A stretch of 64,000 nucleotides of DNA, from assembly GCF_021134715.1 (NCBI RefSeq), contig NC_060019.1:8246001-8310000 (forward strand), given 5' to 3'. The translations under genes were made by a program, and so were the position numbers. The DNA is from Daphnia pulex. Lineage: Eukaryota > Arthropoda > Branchiopoda > Diplostraca > Daphniidae. Under the pieces are notes generated by a model. That model did no database searches. It saw only the letters and a list, made by a program, of their open reading frames with translations, and had not been told where the DNA came from. This document shows, one piece after another, positions 53,302 through 64,000 of the stretch (positions within the stretch are counted from its first letter, which is position 1; every line of letters begins with the position of its first letter).

Positions 53302-56300
53302 TTAATGTCCGTAATCCATCGTCTTGACGAATTCGATAGCCGAGCAGAATTGCGTCCACCAATACTGATCTTCTCCTTCCAAGCGGTTGCCAAAGAAACT
53401 GTTGACGTACTCAACGGTCGACAGCAGACAAGGAGGATTAGCCTTAACAGATTACGTAAATTTTAAATATGAGTTGTGAATAAAGAAATTCCTTTTTTTT
53501 TAAGTAGTACCTTGATTATGACGAAGACAAAAACGGGCATGAAATCATCAGCGGCCGGGACGCCACGTTCAGCTGCAGCAGCGGCTAGTGAAAGGAGATT
53601 CATAATGGTTGTGGCGCAGCGGATGACGCAAGCTACTTTATCACGAGGTGTTTTGTAAGCACTAATAGAGACCAATTCCGCCTGGGCTGATGGCCAAGGA
53701 CATTCGTAGCGATAAATTTTAGGAATTCTCAAATCCTTGTGGCTAGGAGTAACCACTTGTCCCAACTTTTCAATGTGCTCGTAGAGAACCTGTGGATATA
53801 AAACAAATTATTCATCAATGAAACCTCCTTATTAGTTGGTTCACACATACCTGATCTCTAGAAACGTCGCCATCGCCATTTGGATAAAGAGCATAATTAT
53901 AAATCAAAGCCATCAACCTTTGTTCAACAGCAGTCTGGGCTAGCTCAATTTGGTATCGACTAGCAGATTGCCACATGGAATCGCGTTCTAATTCTGCTGA
54001 AAGACGATGCAGAAATGATTCAAGCCAGTCAGCCTTCTCGTCAGCTGCGTGCAATTGCTGGAATTCAACGACGAAATCGTTGAGTTGCTTTTCTCGCCTC
54101 TCAAGAAACAGGCGGACGCAAACGGATATGAGGAAACGGTGACAGACAGCCTTGTCCTGCTCTACGCGATTAGCCAATCGCTCTAAATGAGCCAAAACGG
54201 AGAGCAATGACTGACGACATTGGATCAAGTATGAAAGGTAAGGTGCTCGACCCTTGTAGTCCTCTTTAAGAGAATGAAAGAGCTTAGAGCATCCAATCGC
54301 GTCAAAGAGTCGGACGCAACGCAACGTCTCATGAAGCTGGGCGACCAGTGAGCGATCCTGCAGGTTAATGGCTTCAGCTAGTTGCAGTTTGAGAAATATG
54401 ATCAATTCGTGCTCTGTGCTATTGCTGGCAGCAGTGGCATTGTTCATGACGTGAAGTGACTGGACGTCCGCCGTGCTAAGAACGAGTCTCAGCTTCCTCT
54501 TTGCATCAGCAAAAGCATATGATGACTCGATATTTAATGGGTCGATATGCTGGCGTTCATCTTCACCCTCATCCTCATCCACTGAATGTTCTTCAGCCAA
54601 ATTGAAGGCCACCATCGATTGAGTTCCATTAGATGCGCTGGCATCTCCTTGGCCGGCGAGGTTAGATCCTTTAGAACGATACTTCGCCAAAATGTCATCT
54701 GAACTTTCGGTTGCTAATGCAGTGCGGGCCTCTTCCGATGCTGATCTACGTAAGGAGCGGTTATAACTAGCGTAATTTACGTTGTCCGGATGATCAACTG
54801 CACTTGAACGGTCTTTAGTACGCCCTCCTCGTTTGAAAGGAAGTTTAAAGTTGCGGAAAAACCCTCGCTTGTTTTTGTTCTCGTCATCGTAGCAATTTTC
54901 TTTATCACCGCGATCAGCTGTTTTGTCAAAACTGATGCTCTTAGGAATGGCACCTGTTGACGCTTGTTGACCACCATTTGATATTGAAGTTGCCGTTCCA
55001 ATTGCAGAAGACGAAGTCGTATTCACCATAGCCCCGACAGCTGCAGTTGAGGTTGCCAATCCTTTTGCACTGCTAGCTATACTGCCATGACTGCTGCAAG
55101 ATGAAGAGGAAGAAGACATTGGGCCGTTGGAAACGTTGGAAGAAGATTCCTGCTGGGGTGCTGAGCGTGACTGAAGGCTTAAGTTTTGAAGCTGTTCCAC
55201 ACTTGCTTCTCGTATTGGACGGAAAAGGCTGCCCGACATTCTCCCACGAATTCGCTGGATGGCGCCCAAATGAGATGACCCAGCGTTGACAGCGAGCATG
55301 GATGTTGTAGAGTCTTGCTCGCTGTCAGCTTCCGAACGAGCCACACTACTGGTTTCATCTGTATCCACTTCCGCCATTCGTTCAGTGTCCGAGGTAACAA
55401 CGTCAGTGCTCCAGGCTTCAGATGCCGTCTCTGAGACGTCAAATAGTCCTGCTTCTGCTTCCACGAGTAAGTGACGGCCTGGAAGAACAATATCTTCAAG
55501 TGGCGGTCTAGGGATGGAAAAACCAAACGTTAACAACGTGTCCTTGAATGTGTTTTAGACATCATATAAATCACCTGTCAGACTGTCGATCCCTATCAGC
55601 GGTCTCGTTTGCTAGTTCACTATCACTACCCAAAACATCGGTGCTCCAAGAATCACTAACAAGCGATCGGGTCTCATCGCCTAGAATCAGATCTTTAACA
55701 TCAAAACGACCAAACCGGTCATCAATGTCCGAAGGCTTGGGCGGAACGGCCTGCATTAACAACGGCCGTTGTTCATTAATGCCACTTCTCGAAGCACCCT
55801 CATCTCCTTCAGTAACCTTGAGGGGAAAACAACATTTGATTAAAACAGTTAACACAAGATAACAAAGTTTTTTTTGTTACCTGAGAAGACGGAGTATCTC
55901 TTCCAGAGACATTAGGCGAACCTCTACCTGAAACATTAGCTGATACCATATCCGAAAGATTGTCAATCGGATCTTGCTCTGCTTCGTCGTTCTCCGACTC
56001 CACTGAGGATTCAACACTGTGGTTAGATGCAGCTTCTGATACAGCCTCAAGGTTGTCGCTTGTATTTCCGATAGATCCTTCGTCGTGCGACAAAGAGAAA
56101 CGAGTCCGTTTTTCTTGTACGGGATTTTGCTGCATTTCTTCGGCGCCTTGAACAGAACTGCCATCCAACGATGCTCGAGTTGACTCTTTTTCCTGTTCAA
56201 TTGCCAAGACTTGTTGCTCTGACAACATGCCAATGCATTCTTCATTTTTGCTACTAAAGGGGATGACTAGGACGTGCCCGATGACAGCCCCTGACGAACT

Positions 56301-58314
56301 AGGAGATTCTTCGCCGTTTGAATGACGAGGCGTGCCCAATTCACCAGAATCGTCAGAACTGGACCAAATGCCAAAAGAATGGTCGCTGTCTCTTTGAAGA
56401 AGATTGGCAGCTTTAGAGCGAACACGAATATTGACTTTATCTAGGAGATTCCGTTTTCCTTTCGGCGAAGACCCGGAAGATTCTACAGTTAATCCATTTG
56501 AGGAAGGAGTCAAATCTCCGTTACTCTGCGACAGAGTAGATTTGACTGGGGAGCATAACAGGGGTACAGGCTGCAGCAAACTTTCAAGCGTTCTCTTATC
56601 ATTTGCTTCTAGTCCATCATTTGCTAGTACGGTCCGAAGGAATTGAACGAAAGTCTGCAATTCGCTTTCGGTCACCAGAGCGACAGAGCGATTCAAACCT
56701 AATAAAAGTCTATGAGTATCGACTGACGGATCTGCCGATGGAGATGACTGAGTTGATGAAGGAGAAAAGGGGGTCACATTGGCTGATGGAGTTCCGTCAT
56801 CTAGAATTGCATCCAAAATCGATGACACACAGTCTTTGTCGAAACGAGAGTAAAGGTCATCCAGTTTAGGATCAAAAGGTTCCCATTTAGAGTGAACCAA
56901 CACCTGAAGGATCTGGGCCACTTGAATCAAATTGGACCGGGCTATTGGCGAGATTGGGGCCTCGACGATACCACATGGATCTGGGTTGACAATGGCAGGA
57001 CAGATGAAGAATGCGAAGACCAAATCAACGCAAATAGCGTGAACTTGCCGTGCATCAATTCGCATTGAATGGGTTAAGAGTGATCGCATTTGACGAACTA
57101 ACCAGGCGACACTACGATAGAAAAAAAAAAATGATTAGTGGTTTCCATTAGAAAATTGGCATAAATCATTTTGTTAGATACCTCGATGGAAAACAAGCGA
57201 CACTGGCAGCTAAACCTGACACAAATCTTTGTGTCAGCTGAACTAGACGATCGATAGCAGTGGTGCGATATTTTTGAATAGCGGAATTAAACTCTGGTGT
57301 GCCTTCGCGACCAAATCGTTTCTCTCGCTCATAGGATGGGTAGCGGTTGATGGCCCGGATTGGATCAACGTCAAGATACATCTCATCTTCCATTAACAGG
57401 AAAAGAATAGGGTCGTGAAGGGCAGCCGTTAGAAAAACTTTGGCTGAGAATAGCCCCTCGGTAAATGCTTTGTACAACCGACTAAAGGCGCAGCTTCCAT
57501 GTCGGAGAAGTCTTTAAATACAATTACCAAGTTAGATCTAATTCATAGCCACACAAATATATGCTGGAAATTACCTCCTTGGGTTTTCAGAACTAACAAG
57601 TTGCAATTCCATCAAATGCTTCAAGAGTTGTAGGCAGTACTTTTCATCATCACCCAACAGGAAGTTTGCATAAAGACTGGAAGTGACGACACTGATGACT
57701 GTGGGCATGGTTTCAGGGCTGAGCTTCTCGCCACTGGCCAAGCACACAGCTAACAAGGGTGCATTTTCTCTTAACCGTTGGAGGAATTCACTGAAGAGAG
57801 CTTCATGGAAACCCAAGTGTCTATAACCCTCAATGAAACAGGCTCCCTCCAGAGCATTAGCCTGTTGGCAGGAAAAGGATGGACTGACCTCAAGACGGGA
57901 GATTATTAGGCCATCAAGATTGATTCTTTGCTGACTGGCAACCCAAGCAAGTTGATGAAGCTTTTCAAGTGCCTCTGACACCTACAATTGAACAAAAAAA
58001 TAATTTAGTTTCATGCCATATTTGGTCACATACAAGCAATGACATTTTAACAGTTAAATCAAGGTTATACAAGAAGATGTTATGTTGGAGACATTGGTGG
58101 AGAATATAGACAATCAGTAGAACAATCGTGTTAGTGCTAGTTGCTATGTATAGACAGGAATGCTCTTACTGTTTCGGCCTTAAACATGAATTACCTTTTT
58201 ATTGAGAGTCTGTAGATTCTGTCGTTCGGAACCAATGAGTAATCTCTCTTGGCGTAAATTGCGCGCTAGGTCAAGTAGCATTTCGTTCTGTAACTTAGAA
58301 CTGACAGGAACCAT
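53302..58314 (-). CDS. GAPVD1: GTPase-activating protein and VPS9 domain-containing protein 1 (RME-6/Gapex-5)
   Basis: Endocytic regulator with an N-terminal RasGAP-like domain and a C-terminal VPS9 exchange domain for Rab5. Eight exons on the minus strand: 58195-58314, 57575-57981, 57182-57511, 55881-57111, 55575-55816, 53851-55507, 53511-53789, 53302-53442; all phases agree; 1468 residues, very near the 1478 of human. The RasGAP-like part (about residues 60-480) includes [15 protein letters not shown] and the signature [16 protein letters not shown] long Ser- and acidic-rich middle (about 500-1080) is probably disordered. The VPS9 part includes [20 protein letters not shown] and [17 protein letters not shown] and ends YGH. 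The start [20 protein letters not shown] matches the family N-terminus. It is divergent from SCAI across a long inverted repeat. Confidence 0.96.
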
Positions 58315-58493
58315 GATGATGGAACAACTTTACACAGTTTGATAACCCTTTAAGACTGGGTGATCTGATCAGCTTCCGGCCACTTTTAATTAAGTGGAAC
58401 AATGAAGTATATTTCGAGGGAAAAGGGGCGTTCCGTTTGGAAAACCCTTTACTCTTGCAATTCCAAAATAAAATAAAGTGACACACACAACAA

Positions 58494-58762
58494 ATAGACA
58501 AGTTCGGGATGCTGAGTTGCACAACCGCAAAATTAGGATCGTGCGCCAACGAGTTTTTGTAACGTTGTGGGGATAGTAGAAAGCGGGTTTTTTATTATTT
58601 AAGCATAGAATTACTTATCTAATCTTAGAAATGTTCAGGATTATCGTTGTTTAGAACATTCTGCTTTTTATAGAGTAATTTGAAATGTATAATTCAGCTT
58701 AGTTTACCCATTAAAATTAAAGAAAGTCCAAGCCTGGGATGCTGTTTAGTCTTTTCTTGTGT
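58494..58762 (+). repeat. Left arm of a 269-base inverted repeat
   Basis: Reading by eye, this arm is the exact reverse complement of 58800-59068, with no substitution or gap found. The spacer between the arms is 37 bases (58763-58799). The left arm lies on the GAPVD1 side, starting 180 bases upstream of its ATG. Confidence 0.93.
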
Positions 58763-58799
58763 TTTTTGACAGATCTGCTGACAAGTGACAAGCTCAAAC

Positions 58800-59068
58800 A
58801 CACAAGAAAAGACTAAACAGCATCCCAGGCTTGGACTTTCTTTAATTTTAATGGGTAAACTAAGCTGAATTATACATTTCAAATTACTCTATAAAAAGCA
58901 GAATGTTCTAAACAACGATAATCCTGAACATTTCTAAGATTAGATAAGTAATTCTATGCTTAAATAATAAAAAACCCGCTTTCTACTATCCCCACAACGT
59001 TACAAAAACTCGTTGGCGCACGATCCTAATTTTGCGGTTGTGCAACTCAGCATCCCGAACTTGTCTAT
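58800..59068 (-). repeat. Right arm of a 269-base inverted repeat
   Basis: Reverse complement of 58494-58762. It ends 249 bases before the SCAI start codon. Equal arm lengths and no visible mismatch imply recent origin, active conversion, or an assembly artefact. Confidence 0.93.
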
Positions 59069-59316
59069 GGCCTAGGTTTAGGGCTTTGCGAAAAGTTGCC
59101 GAATGGAAATATTTACAAATTATAAAAAAACGTACTGAATTGAATTATTTTAAATTCATTTATTAAATTCAATGTTTATTCTATCGATGAATAACGATAT
59201 GAAAATATAAAGTTTTATTCATATCTTTAAAGGCAACCCCGAATTCTCGACTCCTGAGGCAATTGAATTGTCAACAGTAAGAAGAAAAAATAAAATATAG
59301 TGGAAAAAGCCAACGA

Positions 59317-61774
59317 ATGGCTGAACTGGATGAAAATGAACGTAGGATTATCAATGAGTTTTGCCAACTACAAGAAAAATCAAAACAACTTTTCAATGGA
59401 TTAAGGTAATTTTGTTTTGTTATTGAGGAAGATTATCCAAGTACTGTAACCAGCAGTGGATGAACCAACCTCTTCCATATAACGGCCATCGGCTTTATAA
59501 TACGACAAGGATTGAGAAAATGTTATGATTTTCTTTATTTTCTTCATGTTTTTAGAGACTTGCCTCAGTATGGCCATAAACAATGGCAGGCATACTTTGG
59601 GCGCACTTTTGACGTGTACACAAAATTGTGGAAATTTCAGCAACAACATAGGCAAATCCTTGATGTCAAGTATGACCTAAAGAGGTGGCAAATAGGTGAA
59701 ATTGCATCTAAAATAGGACAGCTTTATTACCATTACTAGTAAGAAATATATATAATCAAATAACATACAATATACATTTCTTAACATTCACTCAATATTT
59801 TAAACTCTGTTTGCAGCCTTCGGACAAGTGAAACTAACTATTTAAATGAAGCCTTTTCATTCTACTCTGCAATCAGAGCAAGGTCATATTATTCTAGGAT
59901 TACCAAAGAAGATCACCATGGAGGCTCTAAGTATTTTTCCTATTGATATGAAGATGATTCCTAATTATGAGTGTTATCAATCATGTTTGGTCTACTTTTA
60001 AAAATAGGTCTGATCTAGTTGTGAAAAAGCTGAGATACTATGCCAGATTCATAGTTGTGTGTCTTTTGCTGAAGAAAATGAAACTAGTCAGAGAATTAGT
60101 TAGGGTAATACTTTAAAATACTTAAAAAAATTAAATTTGATTTAGTAGCTTTTAAACTGATATTGAACCTCTTAATAACAATTCAAGGAGCTTTCAAAGT
60201 ATGTTGATGAATACACCAGTACATATGAACCAGATGATCAACTAGAGTGGTCTTTGGTTCTAGGTGAAATCAAGTCCTTTCTAGAGGCCGACGCCATTTT
60301 AAACATACTGGATGCCGATTCTAATCCCATGGTCATTTCTCATAGGTATGTATTATGTTAACGTTGTAATGTATCCAATATAATAACTATTCTTACCTGA
60401 AATTTTCCAGGCTAAGCCCGCTCACTACTCCTCCGGTGGAGAAAAGTCCTGCGATGGATTTAACTCTCCAAGAAGTTCTGATTTTTGGAAATAATAATGA
60501 TCAAGTGAAATTCAGTGAATTGACTCTTGACATGTTCCGTATATTACAAACTCTTGAAAGAGAGCCCCAGGAAGATGCTTCATACCAAGCTTACTCCCTT
60601 CCGTCACGGGCACCGTCCATGGTAAATTATAATTTTTAAAGTTTAAGATTAAGATTAACCCTTAATTTGTATTAATTGGATACTTATTGCAGGAGGCTAA
60701 TGATCGTCCCTTGAAACGAGAGAATCCACACAAATATCTTCTGTATAAACCAACACTTAGTCAACTGTTGGTATTTCTCGCATCGGGTTTTAAAGAGTTA
60801 CCCTTAAACGGCGCCCTGTTACTCTACATTTCGGCTGACGGCCTGTTTCCATCTTCCAGTTCTTCTGAAGACCGTATGTGATCAGATATTAGTTTTCTTA
60901 TTTTCAATTGAATAATATCGTTTGTTGTTTTGGGCTTCATTTTCTTTGATTAAATTTTAGGATACGATATGGGTGGTGTTTGTACCAACAGTAAACGAGA
61001 GCCGGATCAAAGTGGAAATAAGCGTGGTTCTCAAGTGAAGGAACTGAACTGTTTATATCCTGGTGATTTAATCCCCTTTATGCGAAAACCCCTCTTTCTC
61101 ATCGTGGATTCCGACAACAGTTGGGTCTTCCAGAGTGTTCCGATACTATTCGGCCAACCTTTGGTGATACTCATGTCCCCACAGGACGTCCCATCCCAGT
61201 ACCAAGGTTATTGCTTAAAGTTTACGTCCATAACGTATGCGGTCCATATTAATGATTATTATTCTTTCGTGCAGACTTGCATCCTAAAGGAGGCCTCCTT
61301 ACTCTTTTTCTGCACAGTCCTCTCACCGCCATATGCGTCCTTGGTAAAATCAAAGAAATACCCTATCACCTCTGGGAAACGGGCCAAGCTTTTGTTGATC
61401 GATTCTTGGCAGAAGCTAGTCGGCTATTGACCCGCGTTAAAGGCATTGGTATTAATTGAACCACGGGATTCTCTCTTAAATGAACATGATCTGATTCGAA
61501 TATTATTTGATTTGTTTTTACAGAGTCATCTTATCTGCCTTTCCTTGGCGACGACTTCTTACGGCTACTGTTACTGCGTTTCATCTTCTGTTGCGTGGCC
61601 CTTCGCCTTCACCGGGCCTTTAAACATTGGCCAGCTCTACTTCCCCGTTCGCAGCCCCCTCTTCCCGAAAGCGAGCTCTTGCTGCAAACTTCGCTCGAAC
61701 GGGCCATGTATACGTTGATCGATCATTTGGAACTCAGTTCCGTTTTTATAGAACCAAGCAGAGAGATCCTTTGA
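59317..61774 (+). CDS. SCAI: Protein SCAI (suppressor of cancer cell invasion)
   Basis: Nuclear cofactor known in mammals to inhibit MRTF/SRF transcription and to act with 53BP1 in DNA break repair. Ten exons: 59317-59405, 59556-59738, 59817-59930, 60008-60104, 60188-60345, 60411-60621, 60693-60873, 60961-61206, 61275-61448, 61524-61774; phases agree; 567 residues against 606 in human. The N-terminus is strongly conserved: EKSKQLFNGLRDLPQYG, KRWQIGEIASKIGQLYYHYY, LRTSETNYLNEAFSFYSAIR and KLRYYARFIVVCLLL. Later segments are RRENPHKYLLYKPT-like (KRENPHKYLLYKPTLSQLL), GFKELPLNGALLLYISADG, YDMGGVCTNS, YPGDLIPFMRKPLFLIVDSD and LFGQPLVILMSP. The C-terminal FLGDDFLRLLLLRFIFCCVA corresponds to the vertebrate FFGDEFLRLLLTRFIF segment, after which it diverges and is shorter. 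Confidence 0.95.
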
Positions 61775-62824
61775 GCTGCGATCACGACGGATTCGGAAAT
61801 CTGCTTCTTTTCCGGTGGAGATTCCCTATTGTGATCCAGTCATTTGTAGACGCACAGAGCATCATCGTTTTGACATCCTCACTTTGTTCTTCCGAATAAC
61901 TTTCCATTCTTGATTGATTTTTCTCCGACGAAACTCGGTCGGTCTTACTTCTCTGCCATTCACATTTCTTTCCAATGCGTCTCGTACTCTGCACATGCCA
62001 ACCAATTCAAGCACGGATGTTTTCTCAACATAATTCGAAATCGATCCTTACCGAAGGATTCTATCATTTCTTTGATGTAGACTAGCTATTGTAATTTGCA
62101 TATCACACCATAGCGTTTTCAGTGTGTTGTTTTGCCTTTCTCTGTTCACAATGCACTATGTATTTCTTCGAACCCTCAATGCTGAGCGAAAATGTTTGGC
62201 CAGTCATTTGATCTCGTCCTCTGTAATGGAACTTCAGTCAGTTTACCAGTGATCTCAGTCGTTCTAATGAAAAAGTAAAAATGAATCGTCTGTGTCTTTT
62301 TTTTAAATTATTCGTTTAAATCCATTGCCAATTTAATGTTCTCAATTAAATTATGCGTAGGTTAGTTATTGCCTTTCCTTTCTACCTGTACGGGTTCTCA
62401 ACCGGATCAAATAGAAACCTTTGGAATTAGAATAAATTGAATGAACTCAAATACATATGAGCCTATCAATTCATTTTAAAATGATTAGTAGATTTCGTTA
62501 TGAAGAGCTGCAATAACATCATAATTTAATTTAAACTTGTTCTTTACTAAAATAATCTTCAAATTATAACTGATACAATAAGTATAGTGCTATAAAAATA
62601 TAATCCTGGAAATAATACCATATAACTTAATTACTTTCCGTTACCTTCAGTTACTTATGATGCCATCATTGCTTCAGAGAAAACATAAAGATGCTCTTTG
62701 AAGTTTTTTAGTTGCGCGCATTCCATTCCGTACAAATAAAAACCAACATAATATTACGCGTGAATCTGAGGGCTAAGCACGATTATAGAAGCTTTATATC
62801 GATTAGGTTTCTCTGGCGATTGAT
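61775..62824. other. Convergent 3' spacer between SCAI and the MFS transporter
   Basis: No coding region is recognised. The open frame across 61.63-61.90 kb overlaps the SCAI last exon in another frame and is a shadow. The region holds the two 3' UTRs. Confidence 0.6.
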
Positions 62825-63973
62825 TCAGTCATCGGTAGCCAGAGTCGATGCGCTTCCATAATTAGAGGGCAATTGAGATTGGGATCCTTCATTAGTTTCA
62901 ATTTTCTTGTCCTGCTGTTGTTTGATGTACTCAATATCACGTTGCAGAACAACCAGTGAGACGAGAAATAGTAAGGCACCCAGAATATATTCTCCGGGGA
63001 AAAACAAATAAAGGGTATCTGTGAAAGTTGAAATAAAAAGATGTTTTAATCAGAATAATCAAGTTGAACTAAGACTTTAAACTCACTCCGCAAAGAATCA
63101 ACCTCCCCATAACCAGCGTCGATGAAAGCTTTCTTGACAGGAGGCACTAAAAGAGGCATGTTTCCACCAATATTCGAAATGATGAAAAAGTAAGCTGCTA
63201 CAGCAGTAGTCCTGACGTCGGCTGGCACAAGTTCAACCAGTACGGCAAGAGCTACACCTACCCACATTTCGCCTAGAAAAATGTAAAACAAATTAAGTTT
63301 CATAGCCTAAGGAGGACCAACTTATCTAACAAACCGATAATGTAATTAGGTAGTAGGCTAAAGTAACAGTAAGGTGGATCAAGAAACAGGACTCCCGCAG
63401 CGAAAGGAGACGAGATGATCTGACTTAATGCCAAAACCCAAATCCTTCCATGGGGTCCCGTTCGCTTAACAACTCGGTCAGAAATAAAACCGCCAAAGAC
63501 AACACCTAAGTTGCACAAATACAAAGTTAAGGTGCTACAAAACACATTTCCTCAATTTTGGTTTAAAAAAATTATACCAATGGAACCGCCAACAACCGGG
63601 ATCCAAGACATCCAAGTGCCAATCTGAGTTGGAGTTTGACCGAGCCCATCGAAGTACACTTGCGTGTTATAGGCCCACACGTAGCCAGCTACGTAAAGAA
63701 AAGCAGATATGTAACTTAGAATAAATAGAAATAGCAAATATCTGCCTACCAGCGTTACGAATAGAGCTTGCAATGCACAACAGCAACAAGGACGGTCGTA
63801 TCAATTTGAACATCTGTTTGAATTTTTCTTTGGTTGAAGGTTCTGCGTTTCCGACAGAAACCTCTACTTTCACCGTTAAAGGAACATTTTTTTCGCCGCG
63901 TTTCGGTTCTCTGACCGTCAATAAAATGATAAAACCAATGACAATTCCTGGAATTCCAGCGATGATAAAAGAC
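62825..63973 (-). CDS. Major facilitator superfamily transporter, spinster-like (5' part beyond the window)
   Basis: Membrane transporter fragment. Minus-strand exons, phase-consistent: 63750-63973, 63578-63688, 63335-63505, 63087-63272, 62825-63018 (TGA). The N-terminal half lies beyond the right edge. Visible: a hydrophobic helix (FIIAGIPGIVIGFIILL) followed by the charged central loop TVREPKRGEKN, then roughly six helices of the second half. GGFISDRVVKRTGPHGR fits the MFS loop motif between helices 8 and 9, and GEMWVGVALAVLVELVPAD and VRTTAVAAYFFIISNIGG resemble the late helices of spinster-type transporters. The cytosolic tail is short and polar, ending ASTLATDD. Substrate unknown; spinster-like is my best guess from overall layout, and another MFS subfamily is possible. 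Confidence 0.8.
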
Positions 63974-64000
63974 CTTGATATAAATCAGATGTTTTCAAAT

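Larger units (their letters stand above)
58315..59316. promoter_or_regulatory. Shared upstream region of GAPVD1 and SCAI, containing a palindrome
   Basis: The two start codons diverge and are 1,002 bases apart. More than half of the interval is a long inverted repeat (58494-59068). No coding exon is visible; open frames here are mirror images created by the palindrome. The promoters of both genes should be inside or beside it. Confidence 0.65.

Noticed and set aside
58694-58882. 62-codon frame with a mirror-like protein across the palindrome centre
   Set aside because: Its structure is produced entirely by the inverted repeat; there is no sign of coding.

Overview
This is eukaryotic nuclear DNA from an arthropod, most likely a branchiopod crustacean of the Daphnia type. 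The grounds are many short GT-AG introns of about 60-75 bases in conserved animal genes, a cuticular protein with a chitin-binding (Rebers-Riddiford-like) domain behind a TATA plus TCAGT core promoter, a Dpr-interacting immunoglobulin protein, and AT-rich spacers full of simple repeats. The species assignment is inference. Gene models were built by hand by joining exons whose splice sites and reading phases agree and whose products match protein families I know; nothing was aligned by computer.

Layout, left to right. (1) 1-15.8 kb: the TEA-domain factor scalloped/TEAD (+), its N-terminal start unresolved, in low-complexity flanks. (2) 15.8-17.9 kb: WDR45/WIPI4 (+), tail to tail with the small mitochondrial membrane protein SMIM20/MITRAC7 (-). 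(3) 17.9-29.5 kb: a long upstream region and a 12-coding-exon, three-Ig, probably GPI-anchored DIP/IgLON-type adhesion protein (+). (4) 29.5-34.3 kb: no recognised gene. (5) 34.3-36.6 kb: folylpolyglutamate synthase (-) with mitochondrial and cytosolic start codons; then a tRNA-His (-) with an apparent 12-base intron and a cuticular protein gene (+). (6) 40.2-43.8 kb: two tandem CNBP-like zinc-knuckle genes (-). (7) 44.7-50.7 kb: swiss cheese/neuropathy target esterase (-). (8) 51.4-52.4 kb: alpha-aspartyl dipeptidase (+), head to head with (7). (9) 53.3-58.3 kb: GAPVD1 (-), head to head with SCAI (+, 59.3-61.8 kb), with a 269-base-arm inverted repeat between them. (10) 62.8-64.0 kb: the 3' part of a major-facilitator transporter (-), cut by the window edge.

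The genes form no single pathway. The most notable observation is in the esterase gene: the 39-codon segment carrying the catalytic aspartate is present twice, once as one exon and once as three exons totalling the same 117 bases with the same phases, so the gene can plausibly make two catalytic-domain isoforms. Other points are the intron-containing tRNA-His, the long inverted repeat in a bidirectional promoter, a gene-conversion-like tract between the CNBP copies with a shared promoter motif, a 16-residue cassette exon in TEAD, and a possible spliced minus-strand RNA near 32.3 kb.
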